Part shown: in pieces, positions 1 to 11,029 of the stretch
How the letters are laid out: every line of letters begins with the position of its first letter
Position numbering within the stretch: the stretch's first letter is position 1
NCBI RefSeq assembly: GCF_018323885.1
Contig: NZ_AP024585.1
Coordinates: 4,154,001-4,218,000 of the forward strand
DNA length: 64,000 nucleotides
DNA from: Citrobacter amalonaticus
GTDB lineage: Bacteria; Pseudomonadota; Gammaproteobacteria; Enterobacterales; Enterobacteriaceae
Direction of reading: 5' to 3'
Made by a program: the position numbers and the translations under genes
Notes under the pieces: generated by a model
The model's input: only the letters and a program-made list of their open reading frames with translations
What the model was told of the DNA's origin: nothing
Databases searched by the model: none

Positions 1-937
<937 letters not shown>

Positions 938-968
938 TTAAATTCGTATGTTCAGTGTCGTTCGCGGA

Positions 969-1373
<405 letters not shown>

Positions 1374-1534
1374 AATGTAAAAAAAAATTCTGATCAGCAA
1401 AAAATCCTGTAAAAACCCTACTTACCTCACATTTCTCGCCTATTTAATCGCTGGCGTCATAAGCAAATCTGATTGTGATAACATCGAAAACCTGCGCAGT
1501 GGCCTGGCATTCAGGCGCAAACGGATAACAACTC

Positions 1535-2785
1535 ATGAGTGGACTGAAACAAGAGCTTGGATTGGCTCAGGGTATTGGCCTGTTGTCGACATCATTATTG
1601 GGAACAGGCGTGTTTGCCGTCCCGGCCCTGGCGGCACTGGTAGCAGGCAACAACAGCCTGTGGGCCTGGCCAGTTTTGATTGTGCTGGTGTTTCCCGTTG
1701 CGATTGTGTTTGCCCTGCTAGGCCGACATTACCCCAGCGCAGGCGGCGTCGCACATTTCGTCGGCATGGCGTTTGGCCCACATCTTGAACGGGTCACCGG
1801 CTGGCTGTTTTTGTCCGTCATTCCCGTGGGTCTTCCTGCTGCGCTGCACATTGCCGCCGGGTTTGGTCAGGCGATGTTTGGCTGGCACGGCTGGCAACTA
1901 TTGCTGGCCGAACTGGGTACACTGGCGCTGGTGTGGTTTATCGGTTCACGCGGCGCGAGCTCCAGCGCAAACCTGCAAACGGTGATTGCCGGTCTGATCG
2001 TGGCGCTGATTGTCGCTATCTGGTGGGCTGGCGATCTCACACCAGCAGAAATCCCTTTCCCTGCGCCAGCCGATATTGAAATGTCGGGGTTATTCTCCGC
2101 GCTGTCGGTGATGTTCTGGTGCTTCGTCGGTCTGGAAGCGTTCGCCCATCTGGCCTCAGAATTCAAAGACCCCGAACGGGATTTCCCTCGCGCACTGATG
2201 ATGGGTCTGCTGCTGGCCGGTTCGGTCTATTGGGCCTGCACCGTTGTGGTTCTGCACTTTGATGCCTATGGCGAAACGATGGCAGCGGCGGCCTCATTAC
2301 CGGAAATTGTCGTGCAATTGTTTGGCGTTCAGGCGCTGTGGGTAGCCTGTGTGATCGGTTATCTGGCCTGCTTTGCCAGCCTCAATATTTATATTCAGAG
2401 TTTTGCCCGTCTGGTGTGGTCACAGGCGCAATATAAACCGGACCATTATCTGGCCCGCCTCTCCTCCCGTCATATTCCACGCAACGCGCTCAATGCCGTG
2501 CTGGGCTGCTGCGTAGTCAGTACGCTGTGCATTTATGCGTTAGAGATCAATCTCGATGCGCTCATCGTCTATGCCAACGGCATCTTTATCATGATCTATC
2601 TGTTGTGCATGCTGGCAGGGTGTCGCCTGTTGAAAGGGCGGTATCGCGCGCTGGCAATGGTGGGCGGATTACTATGCCTTCTGTTACTGGCAATGGTCGG
2701 CTGGAAGAGTCTGTATGCGCTGATTATGTTGGCGATACTGTGGCTGTTTTTGCCACAACGAAAAAAGGTTGAACATCACTTATAG
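1535..2785 (+). CDS. yjeH: L-methionine/branched-chain amino acid exporter YjeH
   Basis: An inner-membrane amino-acid exporter of the APC superfamily; in E. coli YjeH exports methionine, leucine, isoleucine and valine. The 416-residue product is almost all hydrophobic helices (about 12), with the typical first-helix glycine motif SLLGTGVFAVPAL near residues 19-31 and a conserved FWCFVGLEAFAHLASEFKDP segment near residue 190. It is divergent from groS and convergent with fxsA, the same arrangement as in E. coli. Only a weak ribosome site precedes the ATG. Substrate assignment rests on the family. Confidence 0.93.
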   Translation: MSGLKQELGLAQGIGLLSTSLLGTGVFAVPALAALVAGNNSLWAWPVLIVLVFPVAIVFALLGRHYPSAGGVAHFVGMAFGPHLERVTGWLFLSVIPVGLPAALHIAAGFGQAMFGWHGWQLLLAELGTLALVWFIGSRGASSSANLQTVIAGLIVALIVAIWWAGDLTPAEIPFPAPADIEMSGLFSALSVMFWCFVGLEAFAHLASEFKDPERDFPRALMMGLLLAGSVYWACTVVVLHFDAYGETMAAAASLPEIVVQLFGVQALWVACVIGYLACFASLNIYIQSFARLVWSQAQYKPDHYLARLSSRHIPRNALNAVLGCCVVSTLCIYALEINLDALIVYANGIFIMIYLLCMLAGCRLLKGRYRALAMVGGLLCLLLLAMVGWKSLYALIMLAILWLFLPQRKKVEHHL

Positions 2786-2802
2786 GCCGGTTCCACGAAA
2801 AT

Positions 2803-2835
2803 GCCCGGTGGCGCTTACGCTTACCGGGCCTACGG
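2803..2835. repeat. REP/PU palindromic element
   Basis: An imperfect palindrome with arms GCCCGGT and ACCGGGC around GGCGCTTACGCTT, followed by CTACGGG. This is the typical enterobacterial REP unit. It lies between the convergent yjeH and fxsA, where such elements usually end transcripts or protect their 3' ends. Confidence 0.85.
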
Positions 2836-2838
2836 GAA

Positions 2839-3315
2839 TCAGTCGCGACGATCATCCTTGTGTTCGATACGGTCACGTTCTTCATCTTTGCGCTGGAACT
2901 CACCGTCAAAGGTGTCGCCACCGCCGGTTCCGGCGCTAAAGCCGCCACCCGGCATCCGGGAAAAACGCAAATGCGGCATCAGCTTCATCGTCAGATGCTT
3001 CTGCACCGGTGGTAATAAAAGAAGAAGGCCGAGGAAGTCGGTGAAAAAGCCGGGCAACAACAGCAACAGACCCGCGATGATCAGCGAAACACTCTTGATC
3101 ATCTCTTCAGCCGGGCTCTCTCCTGCCGCCATTTTCTGCTGCATCAGCAAAAAGTTCTTAAATCCCTGGTTGCGTACCAGCGACATCCCGATGACCGAGG
3201 TGAAAATCACCAGTATGAGCGTCATCAGTACACCCATCACATGGGCAACCTGAATAAAGATAGAAATCTCAATATAAACATAGAGAAAGACTGCAAGTAA
3301 CGGTATCCAGCGCAA
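2839..3315 (-). CDS. fxsA: Membrane protein FxsA (suppressor of F exclusion of phage T7)
   Basis: A small inner-membrane protein; extra copies in E. coli relieve F-plasmid exclusion of phage T7, but its normal role is unknown. I place the start at the TTG at 3315: an in-frame TTG 15 bases upstream overlaps the ribosome site GAGGAG, and the 3315 start gives 158 residues beginning RWIPLLAVFLYVYIEI, the E. coli length. Hydrophobic helices cover about residues 5-50 and 75-100; the C-terminus is glycine-rich then highly charged (EFQRKDEERDRIEHKDDRRD), so cytoplasmic. Convergent with yjeH across a REP element. Confidence 0.93.
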   Translation of the reverse strand: MRWIPLLAVFLYVYIEISIFIQVAHVMGVLMTLILVIFTSVIGMSLVRNQGFKNFLLMQQKMAAGESPAEEMIKSVSLIIAGLLLLLPGFFTDFLGLLLLLPPVQKHLTMKLMPHLRFSRMPGGGFSAGTGGGDTFDGEFQRKDEERDRIEHKDDRRD

Positions 3316-3497
3316 AAGGATTCTCCTCAAACGACCGCCGTGATGCCCACGTCGGCCCGAAAATAGTTGCGATTCGCATTAGTCGGATGTAGGGGTAGTT
3401 CGCAAAATTTCAAGCTATTTGTACACTTATTTTTAGAGATAATCCTAAAGCGGTGACCTATTTCACAAAATAATAATTAAGGAGTAATTTACCACAC

Positions 3498-3520
3498 TTA
3501 AAGTGATCCAGATTACGGCA
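3498..3520 (+). promoter_or_regulatory. Possible CRP site in the 325-base fxsA-aspA intergenic region
   Basis: The interval 3331-3655 has no gene and holds the divergent promoters of fxsA and aspA. Within it AGTGA-N6-TTACG at 3502-3517 matches about seven of ten bases of the CRP consensus TGTGA-N6-TCACA. In E. coli aspA is catabolite-controlled, which fits. No other site in the interval is clear to me. Confidence 0.4.
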
Positions 3521-3655
3521 CAATTTCTGAAGCAGAATATGATCTCGTTGACCAGACCGATGTAGGGGATAATCGTCGGTCAAGAAACAATCGAAACCAC
3601 ATATATTCTGTGTGTTTAGTGCATTCATTGGCAGCTTTAAATAAAGAAGGTTCAC

Positions 3656-5092
3656 ATGTTAAACAACATTCGTATCGAAGAAGATCTGTTGGGTACCAGG
3701 GAAGTTCCAGCCGAAGCCTACTATGGTGTTCACACTCTGAGAGCGATTGAAAACTTCTACATCAGCAACAACAAAATCAGTGACATCCCTGAATTTGTGC
3801 GCGGCATGGTAATGGTTAAGAAGGCCGCTGCTCTGGCAAACAAAGAGTTGCAGACCATCCCTAAGAGTGTAGCGAACGCCATCATTGCTGCATGTGATGA
3901 AGTCCTGAATAACGGCAAATGCATGGACCAGTTCCCGGTAGACGTTTACCAGGGCGGTGCAGGCACCTCCGTCAACATGAATACCAACGAAGTGCTGGCC
4001 AATATCGGGCTGGAGCTGATGGGTCACCAGAAAGGTGAATATCAGTACTTGAACCCGAACGACCACGTGAACAAATGTCAGTCTACTAACGACGCCTACC
4101 CAACCGGTTTCCGCATCGCCGTTTACGCTTCTATCGTAAAACTGGTCGATGCTATCAACCAACTGCGTGAAGGCTTTGAGCGTAAAGCTGTCGAATTCCA
4201 GGACATCCTGAAAATGGGTCGTACCCAGTTGCAGGATGCAGTTCCGATGACCCTGGGTCAGGAATTCCGTGCTTTCAGCGTACTGCTGAAAGAAGAAGTG
4301 AAAAACATCGAGCGTACCGCTGAACTGCTGCTGGAGGTTAACCTCGGCGCAACGGCTATCGGTACCGGTCTGAATACCCCGAAAGAGTACTCTCCGCTGG
4401 CAGTACAGAAACTGGCGGAAGTCACTGGCTTTGCCTGCGTTCCTGCTGAAGACCTGATCGAAGCGACCTCTGACTGCGGCGCTTACGTGATGGTACACGG
4501 CGCGCTGAAACGCCTGGCGGTGAAGATGTCCAAAATCTGTAACGACCTGCGCTTGCTCTCCTCTGGCCCACGTGCCGGCCTGAATGAGATCAACCTGCCG
4601 GAACTGCAGGCGGGCTCTTCTATCATGCCAGCGAAAGTGAACCCGGTTGTACCGGAAGTCGTCAACCAGGTGTGCTTCAAAGTCATCGGTAACGACATCA
4701 CCGTCACCATGGCGTCTGAAGCCGGTCAGCTGCAGCTGAACGTGATGGAGCCAGTGATTGGTCAGGCGATGTTTGAATCGATTCACATCCTGAGCAACGC
4801 CTGCTACAACCTGCTGGAGAAATGTGTTAACGGTATTACCGCTAACAAAGAAGTGTGCGAAGGGTATGTCTACAACTCTATCGGCATCGTCACCTACCTC
4901 AACCCGTTCATCGGCCACCACAACGGCGACATCGTCGGTAAGATTTGTGCCGAAACCGGTAAGAGCGTACGTGAAGTGGTGCTGGAGCGCGGTCTGTTGA
5001 CTGAAGCTGAGCTGGACGATATTTTCTCCGCACAGAACCTGATGCACCCGGCTTATAAAGCAAAACGCTATACTGATGAAAACGAACAGTAA
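3656..5092 (+). CDS. aspA: Aspartate ammonia-lyase (aspartase)
   Basis: Catalyses L-aspartate to fumarate plus ammonium in the cytosol, feeding fumarate respiration. The 478 residues equal the E. coli length. Visible landmarks are the N-terminal [14 protein letters not shown], the substrate-binding [10 protein letters not shown] near residue 143, and the fumarase/aspartase superfamily signature [11 protein letters not shown] near residue 323, whose first serine is the catalytic base in the mobile loop. It is followed by a terminator and then dcuA, which imports aspartate and exports succinate; in E. coli the two are functionally linked. Identity is certain. Confidence 0.98.
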   Translation: MLNNIRIEEDLLGTREVPAEAYYGVHTLRAIENFYISNNKISDIPEFVRGMVMVKKAAALANKELQTIPKSVANAIIAACDEVLNNGKCMDQFPVDVYQGGAGTSVNMNTNEVLANIGLELMGHQKGEYQYLNPNDHVNKCQSTNDAYPTGFRIAVYASIVKLVDAINQLREGFERKAVEFQDILKMGRTQLQDAVPMTLGQEFRAFSVLLKEEVKNIERTAELLLEVNLGATAIGTGLNTPKEYSPLAVQKLAEVTGFACVPAEDLIEATSDCGAYVMVHGALKRLAVKMSKICNDLRLLSSGPRAGLNEINLPELQAGSSIMPAKVNPVVPEVVNQVCFKVIGNDITVTMASEAGQLQLNVMEPVIGQAMFESIHILSNACYNLLEKCVNGITANKEVCEGYVYNSIGIVTYLNPFIGHHNGDIVGKICAETGKSVREVVLERGLLTEAELDDIFSAQNLMHPAYKAKRYTDENEQ

Positions 5093-5115
5093 TCGTACAG
5101 GGTAGTACCATGGAG

Positions 5116-5143
5116 GGCACGTCAGATGACGTGCCTTTTTTCT
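5116..5143 (+). terminator. Rho-independent terminator after aspA
   Basis: The stem GGCACGTC/GACGTGCC with loop AGAT is followed directly by a T-rich run (TTTTTTCTT). It lies between aspA and dcuA, so part of dcuA transcription may come from readthrough and part from its own promoter. Confidence 0.85.
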
Positions 5144-5206
5144 TATAAGAAGTTACTAAATAACAACAATTTAATATCAACTTGTTAAACAACAAGGAAG
5201 GCTAAT

Positions 5207-6508
5207 ATGATAGTTGTCGAACTTATCATTGTTTTGCTGGCAATCTTTTTGGGCGCCAGACTTGGGGGCATCGGGATTGGATTTGCAGGTGGACTGGGTG
5301 TTCTGGTTCTTGCCGCTATCGGCGTGAAACCGGGTAACATTCCGTTCGATGTGATTTCCATCATCATGGCGGTTATCGCTGCTATCTCCGCGATGCAGGT
5401 TGCGGGCGGTCTGGACTATCTGGTTAACCAGACAGAAAAACTGCTGCGTCGGAATCCGAAATACATCACGATCCTTGCACCGATCGTGACCTATTTCCTG
5501 ACTATTTTTGCAGGCACCGGGAACATCTCCCTGGCAACGCTGCCGGTTATCGCTGAAGTGGCGAAGGAACAGGGCATCAAGCCTTGCCGTCCGCTCTCCA
5601 CCGCGGTGGTTTCCGCTCAGATAGCGATCACTGCATCGCCTATCTCTGCTGCGGTCGTCTACATGTCTTCGGTCATGGAAGGCCATGGCATTAGCTACAT
5701 CCACCTGCTGTCTGTGGTCATTCCGTCCACGCTGCTGGCGGTGCTGGTAATGTCCTTCCTCGTGACCATGCTGTTCAACTCCAGGCTCTCTGACGATCCG
5801 GTATACCGTAAACGTCTGGAAGAGGGTTTGATTGAGCTGCGCGGTGAGAAGCAGATCGAAATCAAACCTATGGCGAAGAACTCCGTCTGGCTGTTCCTGC
5901 TGGGCGTAGTGTGCGTAGTGGTTTATGCGATCATCAACAGCCCGAGCCTCGGTCTGGTTGAGAAACCGCTGATGAACACCACCAACGCTATCCTGATCAT
6001 CATGCTGAGCGTCGCGACGCTGACCACGATCATGTGCAAAGTGGAAACCGACGCCATCCTCAACTCCAGCACCTTCAAAGCCGGTATGAGCGCCTGTATT
6101 TGTATTCTGGGCGTTGCATGGCTGGGTGACACGTTCGTGTCTCACAACATTGACTGGATCAAAGACACTGCAGGTGAAGTGATTCAGGGCCATCCGTGGC
6201 TGCTGGCTGTCATCTTCTTCTTTGCTTCTGCACTGCTGTACTCTCAGGCAGCAACCGCTAAAGCACTGATGCCGATGGCGCTGGCGCTGAACGTTTCTCC
6301 GCTGACTGCCGTTGCGTCTTTCGCTGCGGTTTCTGGTCTGTTCATTCTGCCTACTTACCCAACGCTGGTTGCGGCGGTACAGATGGATGACACCGGGACA
6401 ACGCGTATCGGTAAATTTGTCTTTAACCACCCGTTCTTCATCCCTGGTACGCTGGGTGTGTTACTGGCGGTTTGCTTCGGCTTCCTGCTGGGCAGTTTCA
6501 TGCTGTAA
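5207..6508 (+). CDS. dcuA: C4-dicarboxylate transporter DcuA
   Basis: Inner-membrane antiporter of the Dcu family exchanging aspartate, fumarate, malate and succinate. The 433 residues match E. coli DcuA. The N-terminus (MIVVELIIVLLAIFLGARLG) inserts directly into the membrane, and ten or more hydrophobic helices follow. Conserved family segments include [19 protein letters not shown] near residue 75 and FAGTGNISLATLPVIAEVA near residue 103. It is paralogous to DcuB at 52657-53997. Ribosome site AAGGAAGG lies just before the ATG. Placed after aspA as in E. coli. Confidence 0.97.
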   Translation: MIVVELIIVLLAIFLGARLGGIGIGFAGGLGVLVLAAIGVKPGNIPFDVISIIMAVIAAISAMQVAGGLDYLVNQTEKLLRRNPKYITILAPIVTYFLTIFAGTGNISLATLPVIAEVAKEQGIKPCRPLSTAVVSAQIAITASPISAAVVYMSSVMEGHGISYIHLLSVVIPSTLLAVLVMSFLVTMLFNSRLSDDPVYRKRLEEGLIELRGEKQIEIKPMAKNSVWLFLLGVVCVVVYAIINSPSLGLVEKPLMNTTNAILIIMLSVATLTTIMCKVETDAILNSSTFKAGMSACICILGVAWLGDTFVSHNIDWIKDTAGEVIQGHPWLLAVIFFFASALLYSQAATAKALMPMALALNVSPLTAVASFAAVSGLFILPTYPTLVAAVQMDDTGTTRIGKFVFNHPFFIPGTLGVLLAVCFGFLLGSFML

Positions 6509-6516
6509 GTGTTACC

Positions 6517-6550
6517 TGCGGGGCGTGTTCACGCCCCGCATTTCCCTCCC
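6517..6550 (+). terminator. Terminator after dcuA
   Basis: A strong GC stem, TGCGGGGCGT/ACGCCCCGCA with a very short loop, starts nine bases after the dcuA stop and is followed by a pyrimidine-rich tail (TTTCCCTCCCCTTT). It separates dcuA from cutA. Confidence 0.75.
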
Positions 6551-6627
6551 CTTTATCTAACATCCTTCCCTCGTCCGTTGTATAGTGACCACTCTTTTGC
6601 CGGTCATTCTGTTCATTCGAGGTGTTT

Positions 6628-6975
6628 ATGCATGATGTGAGTCGTCAGGATATCGCCCTCTCCGATGCCGTTGTTGTACTCTGTACCGCGCCGGATGAAG
6701 CCACCGCCCAGGATCTGGCGGCCAAAGTGCTGGCAGAAAAACTGGCGGCCTGCGCCACGATTATTCCCGGTGCCACCTCGCTGTATTACTGGGAAGGAAA
6801 ACTGGAGCAGGAATACGAAGTCCAGATGATCTTAAAAACCTCGGTGGCACACCAGGACGCCTTACTCGATTGCCTGAAGTCTCATCACCCGTATCAAACG
6901 CCCGAGCTTCTGGTTTTACCCGTTACCCACGGAGACAGTGATTACCTCTCATGGCTCAACGCATCCTTACGCTGA
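6628..6975 (+). CDS. cutA: Divalent-cation tolerance protein CutA
   Basis: A small, stable trimeric protein of the CutA1 family; E. coli mutants show altered copper tolerance, yet its molecular role remains uncertain. The ATG at 6628 (115 residues) has GAGGTG just before it; an in-frame GTG at 6622 is possible but lies in that ribosome site. E. coli CutA has 112 residues. Conserved core: [37 protein letters not shown] and the C-terminal LSWLNASLR. The 3' end overlaps dsbD by 25 bases, so the two are translationally coupled. Confidence 0.95.
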   Translation: MHDVSRQDIALSDAVVVLCTAPDEATAQDLAAKVLAEKLAACATIIPGATSLYYWEGKLEQEYEVQMILKTSVAHQDALLDCLKSHHPYQTPELLVLPVTHGDSDYLSWLNASLR

Positions 6976-8660
6976 TCCTGCTTTTTTGCAGCACATCGAC
7001 TTTTGCCGGACTTTTCGACGCGCCGGGTCGCTCGAATTTTGTCCCTGCTGACCAGGCCTTTGCCTTTGACTTTCAGCAAAACCAACACGATCTTAATCTC
7101 ACCTGGCAGGTGAAAGACGGGTATTACCTGTATCGCAAGCAGATCAGTATTACCCCTGCACGGGCGGAAATCGCGGAAGTGACGCTGCCAGCGGGCGTCT
7201 GGCATGAAGATGAGTTCTACGGGAAAAGCGAAATCTATCGCAATACGCTCACCATTCCGGTTACCGTCAACCAGGCGCAGTCTGGCGCCACGCTAACGGT
7301 CACGTATCAGGGCTGTGCCGATGCGGGTTTCTGTTATCCGCCGGAAAGCAAAACCGTGCCGCTAAGTGAAGTGACCGCCAGCGCGAAGCCGAAACCAGTG
7401 GCGCCAGCAGCAATACAGCAACCGCCGCAGCCGGAGCAAGCGCCAGCCCAGCTCCCCTTCTCCGCCCTGTGGGCGCTGCTGATCGGTATTGGCATCGCTT
7501 TTACCCCCTGCGTACTGCCGATGTATCCACTGATTTCCGGCATCGTACTGGGCGGTAAACAGCGTCTTTCCACCGGACGCGCACTGCTGCTGACATTCAT
7601 CTACGTACAGGGGATGGCGCTGACCTATACCGCGCTGGGGCTGGTGGTGGCCGCCGCCGGATTGCAGTTCCAGGCGGCTCTTCAGCATCCGTATGTCTTA
7701 ATCGGCCTGGCAGTGGTCTTTACCCTGCTCGCCCTGTCGATGTTCGGCCTGTTCACCCTGCAACTGCCATCGTCGCTGCAAACGCGCCTCACGCTGATGA
7801 GTAACCGTCAGCAAGGCGGTTCTGCGGGTGGCGTGTTTGTGATGGGCGCGATTGCCGGGCTGATTTGTTCGCCGTGTACCACCGCACCGCTGAGCGCCAT
7901 TTTGTTGTATATCGCTCAGAGCGGGAATCTGTGGCTCGGCGGCGGTACGCTGTATCTCTATGCACTAGGGATGGGGCTGCCGCTGATGCTGGTCACCGTC
8001 TTTGGTAACCGTCTGCTGCCGAAAAGCGGCCCGTGGATGGCGCAGGTCAAAACGGCGTTTGGCTTTGTTATTCTCGCGCTGCCGGTCTTTTTGCTGGAGC
8101 GCATCATCGGCGATACGTGGGGCTTACGCCTGTGGTCGCTGCTGGGCGTGGCCTTCTTTGGCTGGGCGTTTATTACCAGCCTGCAAGCAACGCGTAGCTG
8201 GATGCGCATCGTGCAGATAATCCTGCTGGCGGCGGCGCTGGTCAGCGTGCGTCCGCTCCAGGACTGGGCGTTTGGCACGACGGTGACCCAGACACAGGCA
8301 CATCTGGACTTCAAACCGGTGGCAAGCGTTGAGGAACTCAAACAGGCGCTGGCCGAGGCGAAAGGCAAACCGGTGATGCTGGACCTGTACGCCGACTGGT
8401 GCGTCGCCTGTAAAGAGTTTGAAAAGTACACCTTCAGCCATCCACAGGTAAAACAGGCGCTGGGCGATACGGTACTGTTACAGGCTAACGTCACCGCCAA
8501 TAACGCACAGGATGTGGCGCTGTTGAAGCATTTGCAGGTATTAGGACTGCCAACCATCCTGTTCTTCGATACGCAAGGTCAGGAACACCCGCAGGCACGG
8601 GTGACGGGCTTTATGGATGCGGCGACGTTTAGTGCGCATTTGCGCGATCGCCAACCGTGA
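6951..8660 (+). CDS. dsbD: Thiol:disulfide interchange protein DsbD
   Basis: Carries electrons from cytosolic thioredoxin across the inner membrane to periplasmic DsbC, DsbG and CcmG. All three modules are present in 569 residues (E. coli 565): a signal peptide ending around STSTFA, a periplasmic alpha domain with its cysteine pair in [11 protein letters not shown], a multi-helix membrane beta domain with one cysteine each in FTPCVLPM and the CSPCTT segment, and a C-terminal thioredoxin-like gamma domain with WCVACK. It starts within cutA and abuts yjdC, as in E. coli. All redox cysteines are intact. Confidence 0.97.
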   Translation: MAQRILTLILLFCSTSTFAGLFDAPGRSNFVPADQAFAFDFQQNQHDLNLTWQVKDGYYLYRKQISITPARAEIAEVTLPAGVWHEDEFYGKSEIYRNTLTIPVTVNQAQSGATLTVTYQGCADAGFCYPPESKTVPLSEVTASAKPKPVAPAAIQQPPQPEQAPAQLPFSALWALLIGIGIAFTPCVLPMYPLISGIVLGGKQRLSTGRALLLTFIYVQGMALTYTALGLVVAAAGLQFQAALQHPYVLIGLAVVFTLLALSMFGLFTLQLPSSLQTRLTLMSNRQQGGSAGGVFVMGAIAGLICSPCTTAPLSAILLYIAQSGNLWLGGGTLYLYALGMGLPLMLVTVFGNRLLPKSGPWMAQVKTAFGFVILALPVFLLERIIGDTWGLRLWSLLGVAFFGWAFITSLQATRSWMRIVQIILLAAALVSVRPLQDWAFGTTVTQTQAHLDFKPVASVEELKQALAEAKGKPVMLDLYADWCVACKEFEKYTFSHPQVKQALGDTVLLQANVTANNAQDVALLKHLQVLGLPTILFFDTQGQEHPQARVTGFMDAATFSAHLRDRQP

Positions 8661-8695
8661 GCGACACTTTCAGAGGTAAAGACGGAGGAATGACC

Positions 8696-9271
8696 GTGCA
8701 ACGTGAAGATGTCCTGGGAGAAGCCCTAAAATTACTCGAGATCCATGGGATTGCGAACACCACACTGGAGATGGTGGCCGAGCGCGTAGATTATCCGCTC
8801 GTTGAAATGCAGCGTTTCTGGCCGGACAAAGAGGCCATTCTGTATGACGCGCTGCGCTATCTCAGCCAACAGGTGGATATCTGGCGTCGCCAGCTGTTGC
8901 TGGATGACACCCTGAGTGCCGAGCAAAAGCTGCTGGCCCGCTACACGGCGCTGGCAGAGTGCGTGAGTAACAATCGTTACCCGGGCTGCCTGTTTATCGC
9001 CGCCTGTACGTTTTATCCCGATCCGTCGCACCCCATTCATCAACTGGCAGATCAGCAAAAAAACGCGGCGCACGATTTCACTCACGAACTGCTGACCACG
9101 CTGGAGATTGACGATCCGGCAATGGTGGCTAAACAGATGGAACTGGTGCTGGAAGGCTGTCTGAGCCGTATGCTGGTCAATCGCAGCCATGCGGATGTGG
9201 AGACGGCGCATCGTCTGGCAGAAGACATTCTGCGCTTTGCCCAGTGCCGCCAGGGCGGGGCGCTGACCTAA
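8696..9271 (+). CDS. yjdC: TetR/AcrR-type regulator YjdC
   Basis: Putative DNA-binding regulator downstream of dsbD. I choose the GTG at 8696 because GGAGGA lies six bases before it and the resulting 191 residues match E. coli YjdC; an ATG at 8690 touches the ribosome site, and the GTG at 8657 is inside dsbD. Residues 1-50 form a TetR-type helix-turn-helix ([20 protein letters not shown], then [13 protein letters not shown]). The remainder is a helical ligand/dimer domain with [13 protein letters not shown]. The target and ligand are unknown to me. Confidence 0.9.
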   Translation: MQREDVLGEALKLLEIHGIANTTLEMVAERVDYPLVEMQRFWPDKEAILYDALRYLSQQVDIWRRQLLLDDTLSAEQKLLARYTALAECVSNNRYPGCLFIAACTFYPDPSHPIHQLADQQKNAAHDFTHELLTTLEIDDPAMVAKQMELVLEGCLSRMLVNRSHADVETAHRLAEDILRFAQCRQGGALT

Positions 9272-9858
9272 GCAAACACTCCCGCCCACGCAGAGATCAA
9301 CAAACACAACGCCATCACACGCTGAAAACGCACCATCGCCACGGTGGTGCGAAACACTCGGTTTACCGCCTTTCCCAGCCACGCCCAACACAGCAAACAT
9401 CCGATAGAGATGAGCAAAAACCACAGCGCCATCAATGCAATATCGCGCAGTGCGTGACTCCCGCTCGGCGCAAACAGACTCACCACCGCCAACGCCATCA
9501 TCCACGTTTTCGGGTTTACTATCTGCAGCAGCGCCGCGGCGCGCGCGGTAAAGCGATGAGATGGTTTTCCGGACAGATTCGCAGCCGGAGCGTTGAATAA
9601 CTGCCAGCTCATCCAGCTTAGCCACGCTACGCCTGCCCAGCTCATCACCTGCCGCACCAGCGGATGTTGATGCAATATCTCCCCAGCCCCGGCCCCAGAA
9701 ATCAACACAATCATGCTCGCCGCCACACAACCGCTGACCAACGCAGGTAGTGTCGCTTTCACGCCATGATGCTGACTGTTCGCCAGGATGAGGATATTGG
9801 TGGGACCGGGGGTGATAGAGGCGACAAACGCAAACAGCAAAAACGGCGCGATACTCAC
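9268..9858 (-). CDS. LysE/RhtB-family amino-acid exporter
   Basis: An inner-membrane exporter of amino acids or similar metabolites. The GTG at 9858, with AAAGGAG seven bases upstream, gives 196 residues beginning [20 protein letters not shown]; the family signature [11 protein letters not shown] sits in the first helix and six hydrophobic segments follow, with the conserved NPKTWMM near residue 125. It lies directly downstream of the AraC-type gene on the same strand, with 38 bases between them, a common regulator-exporter pairing. It converges with yjdC and overlaps its end by four bases. The substrate is not predictable. E. coli K-12 does not, as I recall, have this pair here. Confidence 0.88.
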   Translation of the reverse strand: MSIAPFLLFAFVASITPGPTNILILANSQHHGVKATLPALVSGCVAASMIVLISGAGAGEILHQHPLVRQVMSWAGVAWLSWMSWQLFNAPAANLSGKPSHRFTARAAALLQIVNPKTWMMALAVVSLFAPSGSHALRDIALMALWFLLISIGCLLCWAWLGKAVNRVFRTTVAMVRFQRVMALCLLISAWAGVFA

Positions 9859-9896
9859 AGGCAGACTCCTTTTTAGTTGAGCTTCTGACTGTGACG

Positions 9897-10742
9897 CTAT
9901 TTCCTGTAAACGTCTGGAAGGTTTGTGCACAAGCGACGGTAATGCGCAGGCGAAATACGATACGCGCGCTGGAACCAGCGCCCCAGATGGCTTTGATCGG
10001 CAAATCCCAATGCTGCTGCGACATTAACCGGCAGCGCGCCCTTCGCCAGCATCTGACGTGCCTTTGCCAGCCGTAGCTGAATCAACCATGCGTGTGGAGC
10101 GAGGTGAAACTCGCGTTTAAAGCTGCGCGTCAGCGTAAAACGATCCGTTCCGGTCTCACGCGCCAGATCGGAAAGGCCAATGTTGTCACCCATATGCGCA
10201 TGCAGATAATCCCGGGCGCGATGGGCGATCGCCGCGCTCTGTATCTGCGAAGGGAGGCGCTTTCGCCAGTGGCAATGGGTGGTGAGCTGTGAAAGAAGAT
10301 GATCCATCGTACTTTGTTGCACAATACGCATCTCTTCGGTATGCAAGGCGTTAAACGTTTCGCCAATGGCGCGCACCAGCTGCGGCTCACGCGACAGCGT
10401 CCGGCTGAAATGCAGGGAATAGCTGTCCGGCGTGGTGTCATAAAGGCCCTGCAACGTTTTTGTCAGCCACTGCTCATCCAGATAAAAGGTGAGATAGGTA
10501 AACCCACCGGCCACCGGCGCATCGCCATCATGAATCTCACCCGGCTCCAGCAAAAAAGCATCACCCGGTTGGCTGTGGTGACACTCACGCCGACAGTGAA
10601 ATTGCTGCGTACCGGAAAGGGTAATACCGACCAGAAAGCTATCGTGCCAGTGCGGGTCAAATGCATGCCCTTCAAAATGGGCTTTGATTGTCTCAATACC
10701 GGTATCGGCATGTTGTCGCAGCTCAAGCCAGTCGTTTGCCAT
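9897..10742 (-). CDS. AraC-family transcriptional regulator
   Basis: 281 residues: an N-terminal cupin-like sensor domain (residues about 10-110, with HWHDSFLVGITLSGTQQF and LLEPGEIHDGDAP) and a C-terminal double helix-turn-helix (about 175-275, with LSDLARETGTDRFTLTRSFKREF and AAALGFADQSHLGRWFQRAY). It probably senses a small molecule and controls the LysE-type exporter next to it. The ATG at 10742 is preceded by GAGAGGAGGGCAGT. It lies just upstream of pheU on the other strand. Confidence 0.9.
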   Translation of the reverse strand: MANDWLELRQHADTGIETIKAHFEGHAFDPHWHDSFLVGITLSGTQQFHCRRECHHSQPGDAFLLEPGEIHDGDAPVAGGFTYLTFYLDEQWLTKTLQGLYDTTPDSYSLHFSRTLSREPQLVRAIGETFNALHTEEMRIVQQSTMDHLLSQLTTHCHWRKRLPSQIQSAAIAHRARDYLHAHMGDNIGLSDLARETGTDRFTLTRSFKREFHLAPHAWLIQLRLAKARQMLAKGALPVNVAAALGFADQSHLGRWFQRAYRISPAHYRRLCTNLPDVYRK

Positions 10743-10911
10743 ACTGCCCTCCTCTCGCTGCCAGCATTGCCTGTTCAGAACGCATCTGTCTGGAAGATTT
10801 GTGCAAACTGAACGCAGAAACGCACAGATTGCCGCAAACTTAAGCAGTTGAACAGCTTTTCCCTAAATTAGGTTGACTGTCGTGCATGATTACGGTTTAA
10901 TGCGCCCCGTT

Positions 10912-10987
10912 GCCCGGATAGCTCAGTCGGTAGAGCAGGGGATTGAAAATCCCCGTGTCCTTGGTTCGATTCCGAGTCCGGGCACCA
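10912..10987 (+). tRNA. pheU: tRNA-Phe (anticodon GAA)
   Basis: A 76-base gene with intact cloverleaf: acceptor GCCCGGA/TCCGGGC, D-arm GCTC...GAGC, anticodon arm GGGGA-TTGAAAA-TCCCC with GAA, T-arm with GGTTCGATTCC, and encoded CCA. It equals E. coli pheU/pheV as I know it. In E. coli and relatives pheU is a known insertion point for genomic islands, and here the accessory region begins directly after it. Confidence 0.98.
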
Positions 10988-10998
10988 CTATTCATAAG

Positions 10999-11029
10999 GC
11001 CTCGCTGAAAAGCGGGGCTTTTTTCTTTT
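10999..11029 (+). terminator. Terminator after pheU
   Basis: The stem GCCTCGCT/AGCGGGGC with a GAAA tetraloop (one G-T pair) is followed by TTTTTTCTTTT. It starts 12 bases after the tRNA CCA. Confidence 0.9.

Noticed and set aside
3659..5047. 462-codon open frame antisense to aspA
   Set aside because: Shadow frame produced by the codon bias of aspA; no domains, low-complexity aromatic/basic composition, no ribosome site.
5177..6430. 417-codon open frame antisense to dcuA
   Set aside because: His/Arg/Gln-rich mirror of a hydrophobic membrane protein; clearly non-coding.
8732..10024. 430-codon minus-strand frame across yjdC, the LysE-type and AraC-type genes
   Set aside because: Overlaps three well-supported genes in other frames and has no recognisable domain.
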